A model generated the notes under the pieces. It saw nothing but the letters and a program-made list of their open reading frames with translations, had not been told where the DNA came from and did no database searches. Shown here piece after piece: positions 54,801-63,552 of a DNA stretch of 64,000 nucleotides. Position 1 is the stretch's first letter, and every line of letters starts with the position of its first letter. A program made the translations under genes and the position numbers. This stretch comes from Dendrosporobacter quercicolus (GTDB taxonomy: Bacteria; Bacillota; Negativicutes; DSM-1736; Dendrosporobacteraceae), in assembly GCF_900104455.1 (NCBI RefSeq), contig NZ_FNHB01000001.1, positions 124,001 through 188,000 of the forward strand, in the 5' to 3' direction.

Positions 54801-55718
54801 ATGAAATATCAAGCAATGTTCGATATTCACCCCGGCAGTGATTTCTGGAACCATAACTATTATGAAACAAGGGAAGGGGCGAGACTTCATTATGTCCGCA
54901 CCGGCAGGGGAATTCCGGTAGTGCTGCTGCATGGCTGGCCAGGATTCTGGTATGACTGGAGACATGTTATTCCGGTTATTGCAAAAGAGGTTGAGGTTAT
55001 TGCGCCGGATCTACTTGGTTTTGGTTATTCGGCTAAACCCAATTCCCCCAATTCAGAACTATATGAGCCGGATGCCCAGGCGGCGCGTATTCTTGAATTG
55101 CTGGATGAACTTGAATTTGACCGGTTTGTAGCCGTTGGGTACGATATCGGGGCAAGGGTAGCGCAAAGTCTGGCCCGAATGGTCCCCGGACGAGTGCGTT
55201 CGCTTATATTAGGCAATCCTGCGTATCCGGGTATTGGCGACAGGCGTTTTTCTTATCCGGCGCAAAAAGAATTCTGGTACCAGCATTTCCACAATATTTC
55301 CGGAATAGAAAATTTAGTCGGATATAATCGCGATACTGTCAGGCTATATCTTGGATATTTCTACCAGCATTGGTCCGGGCGCAAGGATAAGGTTCGCGAG
55401 CAGGAGTTTGAAGGGATCGTGGATGTCTATTCGCAGCCTGACGCTTTCGGGGCCAGTATTGGCTGGTACCGCTCCGGCGCGGGAACCGGTCTGGCGTCGA
55501 AGCTGAACCAAGATGGTCTTGCGAGTCCTATGCTGCCCATTGTACAACCGACTTATATCTTATGGGGAGAGCTTGATCCTATCTTTCCCAAAGAATGGTC
55601 TGATCATTTAACCGCATTTTTTCCGCAGGTAAATATTAAATATTTACCTGATGTAGGACATTTTATCCCATTTGAAGCTCCTGAAGAAATGATTGAAACT
55701 ATTAAAAACGTAATTTAA
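54801..55718 (+). CDS. epoxide hydrolase-like alpha/beta hydrolase
   Basis: A 305-residue hydrolase. The oxyanion motif HGWPGFWYDW is near residue 45, and the nucleophile elbow is VGYDIGAR, where the nucleophile is Asp, as in epoxide hydrolases and haloalkane dehalogenases. LWGELDPIFP and GHFIPFEAPEEM supply the acid and base. GGGAG precedes the ATG. It is controlled by the divergent LysR gene. Epoxide versus halide substrates cannot be told apart. Confidence 0.88.
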   Translation: MKYQAMFDIHPGSDFWNHNYYETREGARLHYVRTGRGIPVVLLHGWPGFWYDWRHVIPVIAKEVEVIAPDLLGFGYSAKPNSPNSELYEPDAQAARILELLDELEFDRFVAVGYDIGARVAQSLARMVPGRVRSLILGNPAYPGIGDRRFSYPAQKEFWYQHFHNISGIENLVGYNRDTVRLYLGYFYQHWSGRKDKVREQEFEGIVDVYSQPDAFGASIGWYRSGAGTGLASKLNQDGLASPMLPIVQPTYILWGELDPIFPKEWSDHLTAFFPQVNIKYLPDVGHFIPFEAPEEMIETIKNVI

Positions 55719-55768
55719 TACGGCAGGGGCTGTTAAAAAACGTTTTTAAGAGTGTCAGGTAGAAGCCC

Positions 55769-55891
55769 GGAGCGGGAGAGCATTTAAGTCCTGCTGCGCC
55801 GCTGTTGCTTCACCTCGCCACTGTATGCCCGTGACGGCATCAGCACTAGGCCCTTTCTGGGCCGTCGTTATGCATAACGATTTCCCGCTCC
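55769..55891. repeat. 123-base structured element with inverted ends
   Basis: GGAGCGGGA (55769-55777) and TCCCGCTCC (55883-55891) are perfect inverted ends. Between them lie TGCCCGTGACGGCA, GGCCCTTTCTGGGCC and the 14-base palindrome CGTTATGCATAACG. The order of nested hairpins suggests a dispersed palindromic repeat or a structured RNA. No coding frame is evident. Confidence 0.5.
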
Positions 55892-55916
55892 ACGGTGATA
55901 CTTAGGGGTTAACAAA

Positions 55917-55955
55917 AACCAAGGGTGGCCGGTTCCTTGGTTGCCGTCTCTTTAT
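55917..55955 (+). terminator. terminator after the epoxide hydrolase gene
   Basis: AACCAAGG pairs with CCTTGGTT around a 10-base loop, followed by a T-rich stretch (TCTCTTTATTTT). Confidence 0.6.
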
Positions 55956-55997
55956 TTTAAAAGGCTTTTCGGCCATATAGCCGAAAAGCCTTTTAAA
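55956..55997. terminator. bidirectional terminator
   Basis: TTTAAAAGGCTTTTCGGC and its exact complement enclose CATATA. It ends just past the - strand PepSY gene (stop at 56000) and faces the + strand hydrolase, serving both convergent genes. Confidence 0.9.
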
Positions 55998-55999
55998 GC

Positions 56000-56479
56000 T
56001 TAGTAGTGTAATTCTCTTTCGATGATATCACCGCTTTCAGGGTTGATATCCATTTCTCCGCGGACATTGCCGGCGGTAAACTTGACTTCGTAGTGTTGAT
56101 ACCCGTCATCAGTTTCCAGCTTGATCTTTTGAATGGCTGCATCCGGAAATTCGCTGAGGACAATGTTTTTGACCTCGTCTTCGCTCAGGGTGATGATTTG
56201 GCTGCCGCGGTTGCTTTGCAGTTTTGTCTTCACCTCGGTTACCTTTTCGGTTAATTTGTTAATTTCAATTTCGTATTTTACCGCGGTTGCTTTATTGAAA
56301 AAAACAACTTCGTATTCAAGCTGATCACTTTTTGTCGACACGTGGCTTGCTTGTTCAGGAACCCACTTTGCGGCAAGTTCCCGCGCTGAAGTCTCATTAA
56401 GCGCTGCAAAGGCAGTAGCTGAAATGGTAAAGGCAGTGACTGACGCAACGACAGCTCCCAATAACTTTTTTCTATCCAT
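56000..56479 (-). CDS. secreted PepSY-domain protein
   Basis: A 159-residue protein with a signal peptide (LLGAVVASVTAFTISATAFA) and two PepSY-like repeats (ARELAAKWVP...YEIEINKLTEKVTEVK and VLSEFPDAAIQKIKL...YEVKFTAGNVRGEMDINPESGDI). PepSY domains are proposed to inhibit extracellular proteases or bind wall ligands. GGAGGG precedes the - strand ATG. It is divergent from the two-component genes, which probably control it. Confidence 0.9.
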   Translation of the reverse strand: MDRKKLLGAVVASVTAFTISATAFAALNETSARELAAKWVPEQASHVSTKSDQLEYEVVFFNKATAVKYEIEINKLTEKVTEVKTKLQSNRGSQIITLSEDEVKNIVLSEFPDAAIQKIKLETDDGYQHYEVKFTAGNVRGEMDINPESGDIIERELHY

Positions 56480-56518
56480 GTTTATCCCTCCGTAGATTTC
56501 ATTTATTTGCCTGACTTT

Positions 56519-56550
56519 ATTGTAGCCTGAAAAGATTAAACTAAGATTAA
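56519..56550 (-). promoter_or_regulatory. PepSY-gene promoter with OmpR-type direct repeats
   Basis: On the - strand TACAAT (56524-56519) is a -10 box. Two copies of GATTAA read on the + strand (56534-56539 and 56545-56550, TTAATC on the - strand) are 11 bases apart and flank the expected -35. This is the usual response-regulator arrangement. Confidence 0.65.
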
Positions 56551-56555
56551 GATTC

Positions 56556-56579
56556 TACTGCTTTTCAAAAATAGCAGTA
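56556..56579. promoter_or_regulatory. inverted repeat before the response regulator gene
   Basis: TACTGCT and AGCAGTA form a 7-bp inverted repeat. It lies 11 bases upstream of a TATAAT at 56591-56596, the probable -10 of the response regulator gene. It may be an operator. Confidence 0.5.
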
Positions 56580-56626
56580 AAAAACTGTGCTATAATTTTA
56601 GCAAGGAAATTTAGGGAGATGCTGTG

Positions 56627-57301
56627 ATGCGCATTTTAATAGTAGAAGATGAGAAAAACCTGCAGCAGCTGCTGAAAAAAAGACTAACGCAATCCGGTTA
56701 TGGTGTGGACGCCGTTGCCGACGGCCTGGAGGCGGAGCTTTATCTGGAAGCCGCTCCGTATGATCTGGTTGTTCTGGATTGGATGCTGCCCGGTCTGGAT
56801 GGTATTTCACTGCTCAAACGGCTTCGTCAAAAAAAACAGAACATCCCGGTGCTGTTGCTGACAGCCAAGGACAGTATTGAAAATCGGGTGGAAGGGCTGG
56901 ATGCCGGCGCTGACGATTATTTGGTCAAACCATTTGCGTTTGATGAGCTTCTGGCGCGCATTAGGGTATTGATGCGCCGCCAGACCAATATTCGGTTTGA
57001 TACGGTAGCGGTTGCTGATCTGACGGTGAACTTCAGCACCCGTACCGTAGCCAGAGGAAATAAAAATATCGTCTTATCCAGCAAGGAGTTTTCCATTTTG
57101 GAATATCTGATCCGCAATCAGGGTATTGTTTTATCCAGAGAGAAGATTGAGCAACACATTTGGAATTATGATTTCGAAAGCGGTTCGAATGTAGTCAATG
57201 TATATATTCGTTATCTGCGTAAAAAAATTGATGATGATTTTGAACAAAAATTAATTCATACGGTACGCGGAGCCGGGTATGTTTTGCAGGAGAGCATATG
57301 A
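56627..57301 (+). CDS. OmpR-family response regulator
   Basis: A 224-residue two-component regulator. The receiver domain has the acidic pocket IVEDEKNL, the phospho-acceptor in VVLDWMLPGLDG and the Lys in LVKPFAF. The winged-helix DNA-binding domain ends with VNVYIRYLRKKID and TVRGAGYVL. GGGAG precedes the ATG at 56627. The histidine kinase start overlaps its stop codon by four bases. Confidence 0.96.
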   Translation: MRILIVEDEKNLQQLLKKRLTQSGYGVDAVADGLEAELYLEAAPYDLVVLDWMLPGLDGISLLKRLRQKKQNIPVLLLTAKDSIENRVEGLDAGADDYLVKPFAFDELLARIRVLMRRQTNIRFDTVAVADLTVNFSTRTVARGNKNIVLSSKEFSILEYLIRNQGIVLSREKIEQHIWNYDFESGSNVVNVYIRYLRKKIDDDFEQKLIHTVRGAGYVLQESI

Positions 57302-58674
57302 AGCCTTTGTCGATAAAAATAAAAATTACTTTTTGGTATACCGGATTAATTGTATTTATTCTCTGTATTATCCTGGGAAGTATTGTGTTCAGCACAGATA
57401 AAATTCTTGTGCTGGGATTGCAGCGGGAACTGGAAGATGAAGTTTACGATGCGGTGGAGGATATCCAATATAACAACGGTTCAATGCTTGTTGATCAGAT
57501 CAATTTTTTTGATGACGGAATTCATATCTCTCTTTATTCGAAGGATCAAAGGCAATTCGCCGGGCAATTGCCGTCCGGCTTTCCTGCGGCAGTGCCTTTT
57601 CACCCGGAACAGGTGCAGACGATTCAGGCGGGCGCCAATAGCTGGCTTGTGTACGATATGTATACGACGGCCAAGGGGACTGAGCCTTTATGGATTCGCG
57701 GGGTGATATCGCTGAATTCCAGCTATGAAACGCGCAATCAAATATTGTTTGTCTGTGTGATATTGTTTCCTTTTCTGGTGCTGCTCGCCGGTTATGGAGG
57801 CTGGCTAATCACCAAAAGTGCGTTTCAGCCGGTCACTCTGATCAGAAGAATAGCGGCGGAGATTGAAAGCAGCGGGGACTTAAGTAAACGGATTCATTTA
57901 ACCGGGAGTAAAGATGAAATCTATGATCTTGCCCAAACCTTCGACTATATGCTCGATCAATTGGAAACAGCGTTTAAAACCGAACGCCAGTTTACGTCTG
58001 ACGCTTCACATGAACTTCGCACACCGGTTTCGGTCATTTTGGCGCATGCGGAATACAGCCTTACCCAAAAAGATAATCCGGTGGAAATGGCGGAGTCCCT
58101 GGCGGTGATACGGCAGCAGGCCGAAAAAATGAATGCATTAATTTCCTCGCTGCTTTTGCTGGCGCGAGCTGACCATCATGCGGAAAGGCTGGAATTTGAA
58201 GTGGTTAATCTCAGTGAAATTGCTGAGATGGTTGTTGAGGAAATTGGCGCTGCCGCTGAAGCCAGAGCTATTACGGTTTATGCTGAGATTGCCCCAAGCC
58301 TCAGTCTTTTTGCCGATCAGACTTCGCTGATGCGTTTATTATTGAATTTGCTGCAAAACGCCGTCTGCTATGGCCGGGAAAACGGCTGGGTAAAGCTCAG
58401 TCTCCGGCCTGTTGAAGGAGGCGTGAGCGGAACTGTTGAAGACAATGGCATTGGCATAGCGCCGGAACATAAAGCCCAGATATGGAAAAGGTTTTACCAG
58501 GTTGATCCTGCTAGAAAGACTATGGAAAACTGCGGTACAGGTCTGGGACTGCCTATTGTAAAATGGATTATTGAACGCCATGGCGGCGAAATAACCGTAG
58601 AGAGCCAGCTGGGCCGAGGAACAATCTTCCGCTTCTTTTTGCCGTCCAGGCGAGCAGACTTAGGCCGAGGCTGA
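57298..58674 (+). CDS. sensor histidine kinase
   Basis: A 458-residue kinase with two membrane helices (about residues 12-34 and 150-170) flanking an extracytoplasmic sensor. A HAMP domain, the phospho-acceptor SDASHELRTPVSVI and the ATP-binding N, G1 and G2 boxes (LLNLLQNAV, VEDNGIGIA, GTGLGLPIVKWI) follow. It overlaps the response regulator by four bases. The nearby PepSY gene suggests a cell-envelope signal. Confidence 0.95.
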   Translation: MKPLSIKIKITFWYTGLIVFILCIILGSIVFSTDKILVLGLQRELEDEVYDAVEDIQYNNGSMLVDQINFFDDGIHISLYSKDQRQFAGQLPSGFPAAVPFHPEQVQTIQAGANSWLVYDMYTTAKGTEPLWIRGVISLNSSYETRNQILFVCVILFPFLVLLAGYGGWLITKSAFQPVTLIRRIAAEIESSGDLSKRIHLTGSKDEIYDLAQTFDYMLDQLETAFKTERQFTSDASHELRTPVSVILAHAEYSLTQKDNPVEMAESLAVIRQQAEKMNALISSLLLLARADHHAERLEFEVVNLSEIAEMVVEEIGAAAEARAITVYAEIAPSLSLFADQTSLMRLLLNLLQNAVCYGRENGWVKLSLRPVEGGVSGTVEDNGIGIAPEHKAQIWKRFYQVDPARKTMENCGTGLGLPIVKWIIERHGGEITVESQLGRGTIFRFFLPSRRADLGRG

Positions 58675-58820
58675 AAATGCTCCCTTCGGACGGAAACGCC
58701 GGGAACGGTCAATCCCAAATCGCGCGACTTAATTTTTCGAATTATCGGCATAGGAAAATAACTTTCGTGGGCATAATATCATTAGCTTGCAGATAATGAA
58801 AAAAGGGGTTGATGATTCTT
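58675..58820. other. gap between the kinase and zinc-ribbon genes
   Basis: A CATAAT at about 58772 could be a -10 box for the zinc-ribbon gene, but no -35 is convincing. No gene is visible. Confidence 0.4.
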
Positions 58821-59279
58821 ATGACTAATCTTAAAGAGAGAGTGGCCTATTTACAGGGCTTGACCAAAGGCTTGAATGTCAGTGACCAGTCAGCAGAAGG
58901 TAAAATTCTCGCAAACATTATCGATGTACTTGATGATATGGCCAATGATTTCCATAACATTTATGTTGCACATCAGGATTTAGAGACTTATGTCGAGACA
59001 ATTGACGAGGATTTAACTGACCTGGAAGAAGAAATATATGAAGATACCTATTTGGAAGATGCGGAAGACGAGGAGTTTGTGGAAGTTCAATGTCCCGCCT
59101 GTCATGAAGCGGTTACGTTTGAATCGGATATTCTTTCAGAAGCTGATGCGATTGAAGTAACTTGTCCGTATTGCGGCGGAATTGTCTATGATAATACGCA
59201 GGAGTTTGATGATGACATTGAAATTGAAGGGACCCGCATGGATTTACCGTTAGGCAATGCTATCCATCCGGGAATTTAA
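58821..59279 (+). CDS. zinc-ribbon protein, CD1247 N-terminal domain type
   Basis: A 152-residue, very acidic protein. The N-terminal part (LKERVAYLQGLTKGLN...DMANDF) matches the CD1247-type domain. Two CxxC pairs, QCPACHEAV and TCPYCGGI, form a zinc ribbon. The start is uncertain between ATG 58812 and 58821, because AAAGGGG is 4 or 13 bases away. Function unknown. It lies just upstream of the spoIIIA operon, but a terminator separates them. Confidence 0.8.
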   Translation: MTNLKERVAYLQGLTKGLNVSDQSAEGKILANIIDVLDDMANDFHNIYVAHQDLETYVETIDEDLTDLEEEIYEDTYLEDAEDEEFVEVQCPACHEAVTFESDILSEADAIEVTCPYCGGIVYDNTQEFDDDIEIEGTRMDLPLGNAIHPGI

Positions 59280-59334
59280 CGCTAAAGCAGTAACCGTGGT
59301 GTTTGAACCGAGAACCGGTTGCTGAAGCTAATGG

Positions 59335-59395
59335 CTTAGCCGTTCAAGACTGCCGCCGGATGTGCGGGTTAAGAACGGCTAAGTTTATTTTATTT
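59335..59395 (+). terminator. terminator of the zinc-ribbon gene
   Basis: CTTAGCCGTTC pairs exactly with GAACGGCTAAG around a 27-base loop, then TTTATTTTATTT. Confidence 0.8.
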
Positions 59396-59451
59396 GCACT
59401 GAACCCCGTTGCGGCAGGCAGGTGCGGATAGGCCGCCGCGTTCCATATTCT

Positions 59452-59514
59452 CAAAGCCGCATAAGCCGGCTTTTGTTCTTGCCTAAAAAAATCCTCATAA
59501 TTGAGGTTTTTTTT
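59452..59514. terminator. two further hairpins before spoIIIAA
   Basis: CAAAGCCG/CGGCTTTTG (59452-59475) and a CCTCA/TGAGG stem flanked by A and T runs (59485-59514). The second has the classic terminator form and would work in both directions. The stretch 59280-59576 holds no gene that I can see. Confidence 0.7.
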
Positions 59515-59576
59515 ATGGTATTCTTGCATAAAGCAACTTGAACTCCCATATCTATGTAAAGAAAGGTGGCGGGACA

Positions 59577-60581
59577 GTGAACCAGGTTAGTTATGCCTTG
59601 GAACATCATATCTATCCGGTGTTGGCGCCGGCGCTGAAGGGAATTCTGCGGGCTTTGCCAGCGGCTCAGAAAAATGAGCTGACGGAGATCAGGCTGCGGG
59701 TTGGGCAACCGTTACTATTGATTACCGGCGTCACTGATTTGATGGTTGGTTTAAACGGGCAAAGTGTTGTTGAGGCGGCGCAGGCTTATGTCTGCAGCCG
59801 GGAGGATGTCAGCCGGACTTTACAGGCAATCAGCCGCAATTCATTGTATGCTTTTGAGCAGGAGCTTAAGCAAGGCTATATTACAATCAGCGGCGGTCAC
59901 CGGGTGGGTCTGGCCGGTCAGGCGATTGTCGAAGGCGGTGAATTGAAGGCATTAAAGAATATCAGCTTTCTCAATATCCGGATAGCCAGAGAGGTTACTG
60001 GCTGCGCCGATAGGCTAATCCCCTATCTGATAGGGCCTGACCGGCAGGTGCTCAGTACGTTGATTATCGCTCCGCCACGGTGCGGCAAAACAACGCTTTT
60101 ACGTGATATTGTCCGCCAACTGAGCAGTGGCGATAAACGGGGCGGTTTTCCCGGCATGCAGGTGGGGGTTGTTGACGAGCGGTCGGAAATTGCCGCCTGC
60201 CGGGATGGAATTCCCACGGTTCAACTGGGCCCAAGGGTTGATGTGCTGGACTGTTGCCCTAAAGCCGGCGGTATTCTGATGCTGATCAGGTCAATGTCGC
60301 CGCAGGTAGTGGTAACCGATGAGCTGGGCCGGAACGAGGATGTCACAGCAGTCCGGGAAGCGCTCAATGCGGGTATCAGGGTAATTGCCTCGATTCACGG
60401 CCATGACGCCGGCGAAGTGCTGCACCGGCCTTATATCTGCGAATTAATCGAGCATAGATATTTTGACCGCTATGTGGTGTTGAGCAACCAACCCGGCGTG
60501 GGAACCATCACGGAGATTATTGCGGTGAAGCAGAATGAGATTTTATATAGCCTGAACAAAGGGGTAAAAATATGTGGCTAA
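59577..60581 (+). CDS. spoIIIAA: stage III sporulation protein AA (ATPase)
   Basis: ATPase of the SpoIIIA-SpoIIQ channel between mother cell and forespore, similar to type II/IV secretion ATPases. The protein has 334 residues. Walker A is PPRCGKTTLLRDI near residue 163, with IRLRVGQPLLL and a Walker B region at VVDERSEIAAC. GAAAGGTGG precedes the GTG at 59577. It heads the operon, and spoIIIAB overlaps it by ten bases. Confidence 0.95.
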   Translation: MNQVSYALEHHIYPVLAPALKGILRALPAAQKNELTEIRLRVGQPLLLITGVTDLMVGLNGQSVVEAAQAYVCSREDVSRTLQAISRNSLYAFEQELKQGYITISGGHRVGLAGQAIVEGGELKALKNISFLNIRIAREVTGCADRLIPYLIGPDRQVLSTLIIAPPRCGKTTLLRDIVRQLSSGDKRGGFPGMQVGVVDERSEIAACRDGIPTVQLGPRVDVLDCCPKAGGILMLIRSMSPQVVVTDELGRNEDVTAVREALNAGIRVIASIHGHDAGEVLHRPYICELIEHRYFDRYVVLSNQPGVGTITEIIAVKQNEILYSLNKGVKICG

Positions 60582-61093
60582 AACTGATTGGCAGTATATT
60601 GGTGGTGACGGCGGCAACCTATTGCGGATTTAGCTTGTCGCGGCGCTGCAGTGAGCGGCCGCAACAGCTCCGGCAAATGATCAGCTGTATTGTTTCCCTA
60701 AAGTCTTATATCAACTATGTATCGCTGCCGCTGCCGGAAGCTTTGATAAAGTCGACGGCAGGCACGGACGGGGCGGTGGCGGCGCTGTTTACCGAAACAG
60801 CCGCCGTGCTGGAGAACAATGTCTGGATGAAGCCGCAGCAGGCTATTGCTCAGGCGCTGTCAAGCCTGGAACCCCGGCTGGCTTTAGACAAGCCTGAGCG
60901 GGAAATTCTTGCTATGCTCGGAGCTAACCTGGGCTCGCTGAACCGGGAGGAGCAGAGCAATTATTTGGATATGATTCAGGAACAACTGGAAAAGCTGGAG
61001 CAGGAAGCGGTAAGAAGCCGGGATCTTAATACCAAAATGTACCGTTACTTGGGTATTTGCAGCGGGTTAGTGATTGTGATATTGCTGGTGTAA
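60572..61093 (+). CDS. spoIIIAB: stage III sporulation protein AB
   Basis: A 173-residue membrane protein with helices at both ends (LIGSILVVTAATYCGFSLS and LGICSGLVIVILLV) and a central helical region. It resembles GspF-type platform proteins. SKRCSERPQQLRQM-like N-terminal and EKLEQEAVRSRDLNTKMYR C-terminal blocks fit the family. Start overlaps spoIIIAA. Confidence 0.93.
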   Translation: MWLKLIGSILVVTAATYCGFSLSRRCSERPQQLRQMISCIVSLKSYINYVSLPLPEALIKSTAGTDGAVAALFTETAAVLENNVWMKPQQAIAQALSSLEPRLALDKPEREILAMLGANLGSLNREEQSNYLDMIQEQLEKLEQEAVRSRDLNTKMYRYLGICSGLVIVILLV

Positions 61094-61116
61094 CGTAGAG
61101 CGGAAGGAGTGGGACC

Positions 61117-61314
61117 GTGGGGCTGGATATTTTGTTTAAGATTGCCGGCGTGGGGATATTGGTATCAGTGTTTCATACCGCCTTGAAACAGGCGGGGAAA
61201 GAAGATATGGCGCACCTATGCACCCTGGCGGGATTTACGCTGGTTTTATTATGGGTGGTTCAATTGTTAGGACGGCTGTTTAGTACTGTACAGGATGTTT
61301 TCAAGTTGTTGTGA
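61117..61314 (+). CDS. spoIIIAC: stage III sporulation protein AC
   Basis: A 65-residue protein of two membrane helices (LFKIAGVGILVSVFHTAL and LAGFTLVLLWVVQLL). The charged AGKEDMAHL between them is family-typical. The GTG start follows GGAAGGAGTG. Confidence 0.93.
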   Translation: MGLDILFKIAGVGILVSVFHTALKQAGKEDMAHLCTLAGFTLVLLWVVQLLGRLFSTVQDVFKLL

Positions 61315-61326
61315 GAGGTGTACGGC

Positions 61327-61713
61327 ATGGAGATTATCCAAATTATCGGGCTTGGTTTTGTAGTGACGCTGTTAATTTTAATTATCAGGCGAGAACGGCC
61401 CGAGCTTGCTGTACAGCTAAGTTTGACTCTGGCAACCATTATTTTTCTGCTGATCTTAAACAAAATCAGTGTGGTTTTGGATTTATTCCGGGATTTGGCG
61501 GAAAAAGCCAGTATAAGCCAGCTGTACCTGAATACCTTGTTAAAAATTATCGGTATTGCCTATATTACTGAGTTTGGCGCTCAGGTTTGCCGTGATGCCG
61601 GTGAAGGAGCGATAGCCGGAAAAATCGAATTTGCCGGCAAAGTACTGGTGATGGTTATGGCGATCCCCATTATTGCTCTGGTACTTGATACAATCGTCAG
61701 ATTGATTCCATAA
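61327..61713 (+). CDS. spoIIIAD: stage III sporulation protein AD
   Basis: A 128-residue membrane protein with about four helices. The EIIQIIGLGFVVTLLILII and IKIIGIAYITEFGAQVCRDAGEGAI-like blocks are conserved. The ATG at 61327 is preceded by GAGAGGTG; a GTG at 61318 is possible. Confidence 0.93.
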   Translation: MEIIQIIGLGFVVTLLILIIRRERPELAVQLSLTLATIIFLLILNKISVVLDLFRDLAEKASISQLYLNTLLKIIGIAYITEFGAQVCRDAGEGAIAGKIEFAGKVLVMVMAIPIIALVLDTIVRLIP

Positions 61714-61722
61714 GGTGGAAAA

Positions 61723-62886
61723 ATGATGAGAATATTAATAATTGCCGTCCTTGCGCTGGTCCTGGCCGCAGGCGGTGCAGCGGCTAATCCGCTGGAGAGT
61801 GACGAAATCAATAAGCAGTTGTTTGATCAGCTGTCTACGGATCAGGTCAATCAATTTATTACTGCCATTAACCGGGAACTTAATGAAGATATTCCACTGT
61901 TAAACAGTGATACCGTCAAGGAGATTGCCACCCGGGGAGTGGCGCTGGACTGGGACAGTCTGTGGCGAAGCGCCGCCGCTAAGTTTTTTAAAGAAATGGC
62001 GGTTAATATGCATTTGATGGGCAAACTGCTGTTTCTGGCGGTATTGTGTGTGCTGCTGCAGAACCTGCAAAGTTCATTTGAACAGTCCGGCATATCAGTT
62101 CTGGCCTATAGTGTATGCTTTATTTTTTTATCCGTGATTGCGCTAACTGCTTTTTATCATGCCATTACGCTGGCCAGGGACACGATAGGACATATGGTTA
62201 GTTTCATGGAGGCGCTGCTGCCTTTAATGATTTCATTGCTGGCGGGTGTGGGCGCACTGACTTCGGCAGCGCTGCTTACGCCGCTGATGTTGTTTGTTAT
62301 CAGCGCGGTCAGCGTTGTAGTGAAAAATGTCATTCTGCCGTTGTTATTGATTACTTCAGTACTGGATTGCGTTAATTATTTATCCGATAAGTATCGGCTG
62401 GGGAATTTGACCAGTTTGTTTAAGCAAACCGGAATGATGATTTTGGGATTTACTATGGTTGTTTTTATCGGTATTATTACCGTTCAGGGAGTTGCCGGCG
62501 GGGTTGCCGACGGGATAACACTCCGCACAGCGAAATATGCCACGACTACCTTTATTCCGGTTGTCGGAAAAATGTTCGCTGATACGGTTGAGCTGGTGAT
62601 GGGAGCGTCTCTGCTGTTAAAAAATGCGGTCGGTATTTTTGGGGTGATTGTCGTTGCCGCCATTTGCGCCCTGCCGTTGATTAAACTGCTGTCGCTGGTG
62701 GCAATTGTAAAAGTTACCGGCGCTCTGGTGCAGCCCATGGGCGACGACCGGATGGGCAGATGCCTTGATGCTATGGGCAATAACCTGTTGTTGGTTTTTG
62801 GCGCATTACTGACGGTGGTGTTAATGTTTTTTCTGGCAATTACGATGATTATTGGCGCCGGCAGCGCTGCAATGATGCTGCGCTAG
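61723..62886 (+). CDS. spoIIIAE: stage III sporulation protein AE
   Basis: A 387-residue polytopic membrane protein, the largest of the SpoIIIA channel set. It has an N-terminal signal-like helix, an extracytoplasmic part and seven or so helices. SLLAGVGALTSAALLTPL and VGKMFADTVELVMGASLLLKNAVG are typical. AAGGTGG precedes the two adjacent ATG codons at 61723 and 61726. Confidence 0.94.
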   Translation: MMRILIIAVLALVLAAGGAAANPLESDEINKQLFDQLSTDQVNQFITAINRELNEDIPLLNSDTVKEIATRGVALDWDSLWRSAAAKFFKEMAVNMHLMGKLLFLAVLCVLLQNLQSSFEQSGISVLAYSVCFIFLSVIALTAFYHAITLARDTIGHMVSFMEALLPLMISLLAGVGALTSAALLTPLMLFVISAVSVVVKNVILPLLLITSVLDCVNYLSDKYRLGNLTSLFKQTGMMILGFTMVVFIGIITVQGVAGGVADGITLRTAKYATTTFIPVVGKMFADTVELVMGASLLLKNAVGIFGVIVVAAICALPLIKLLSLVAIVKVTGALVQPMGDDRMGRCLDAMGNNLLLVFGALLTVVLMFFLAITMIIGAGSAAMMLR

Positions 62887-62936
62887 TACCTCATCCGCAT
62901 TGATGAGGAGACTACAAAGGCGGGGAAGGTGAGCGT

Positions 62937-63533
62937 ATGATTGAGGCGGTCTCAGCCTGGATTAAACAGATTATTTTACTGGTGTTATTTGCTTCGTTTC
63001 TTGAATTGCTGCTGCCGAGCAGCGGCATGCAGCGGTTTATCAGAGTAATCGTCGGTTTGCTGATTACCCTGGCAATTCTAAATCCGGTGCTGGACGTAGT
63101 GCAGAATAACTGGAGCGCCCAGCAGGTGCCGGCGCTGAGTACAAATAGCACCAGTTCGCAAAGTGTGATCAGCCAGGCCAATAAAATAGCCGGCGAGCGG
63201 GAGCAGCTGGCTGTGGAAACCTATAAAAAAGAACTGGGCAGGCAGATCAAAGCTACGGTCAGTGCGCTGGGCGGGGTGGCTGACGTACAGGTGGCAGTGA
63301 GTCTGGCGGATAGGAAAAACAGTAAGTTCGACGGCAGGATCGACAGGGTCACACTGTATATTAAACCCGGGGTAAGCGGCGAAACCAGCAGGATTGAGCC
63401 GGTTACGGCCGGTCCGGCTGATTCGGGAAAAAGCGGTGAACTGTCAGAGCAATTGAAAACTAAAATCAGCAAAACGGTAGGCGAACTGTATCAAGTATCG
63501 CCGCAGCAACTGGAAATAAAGCACTTACATTAA
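62937..63533 (+). CDS. spoIIIAF: stage III sporulation protein AF
   Basis: A 198-residue protein with two N-terminal membrane helices (IILLVLFASFLELLLP and VIVGLLITLAILNPVLDVV) followed by an extracytoplasmic ring-building-like domain. AAGGTGAGCGT precedes the ATG. Bacillus SpoIIIAF has the same size and position. Confidence 0.92.
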   Translation: MIEAVSAWIKQIILLVLFASFLELLLPSSGMQRFIRVIVGLLITLAILNPVLDVVQNNWSAQQVPALSTNSTSSQSVISQANKIAGEREQLAVETYKKELGRQIKATVSALGGVADVQVAVSLADRKNSKFDGRIDRVTLYIKPGVSGETSRIEPVTAGPADSGKSGELSEQLKTKISKTVGELYQVSPQQLEIKHLH

Positions 63534-63552
63534 CGAAGGAGGCGTTCAGGCA

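Noticed and set aside
55769-55891. cobalamin riboswitch, suggested by GCCACTG
   Set aside because: The other conserved boxes (GGGAA, AGTCAGGA) are missing in the right order, and no suitable gene lies downstream on either strand.
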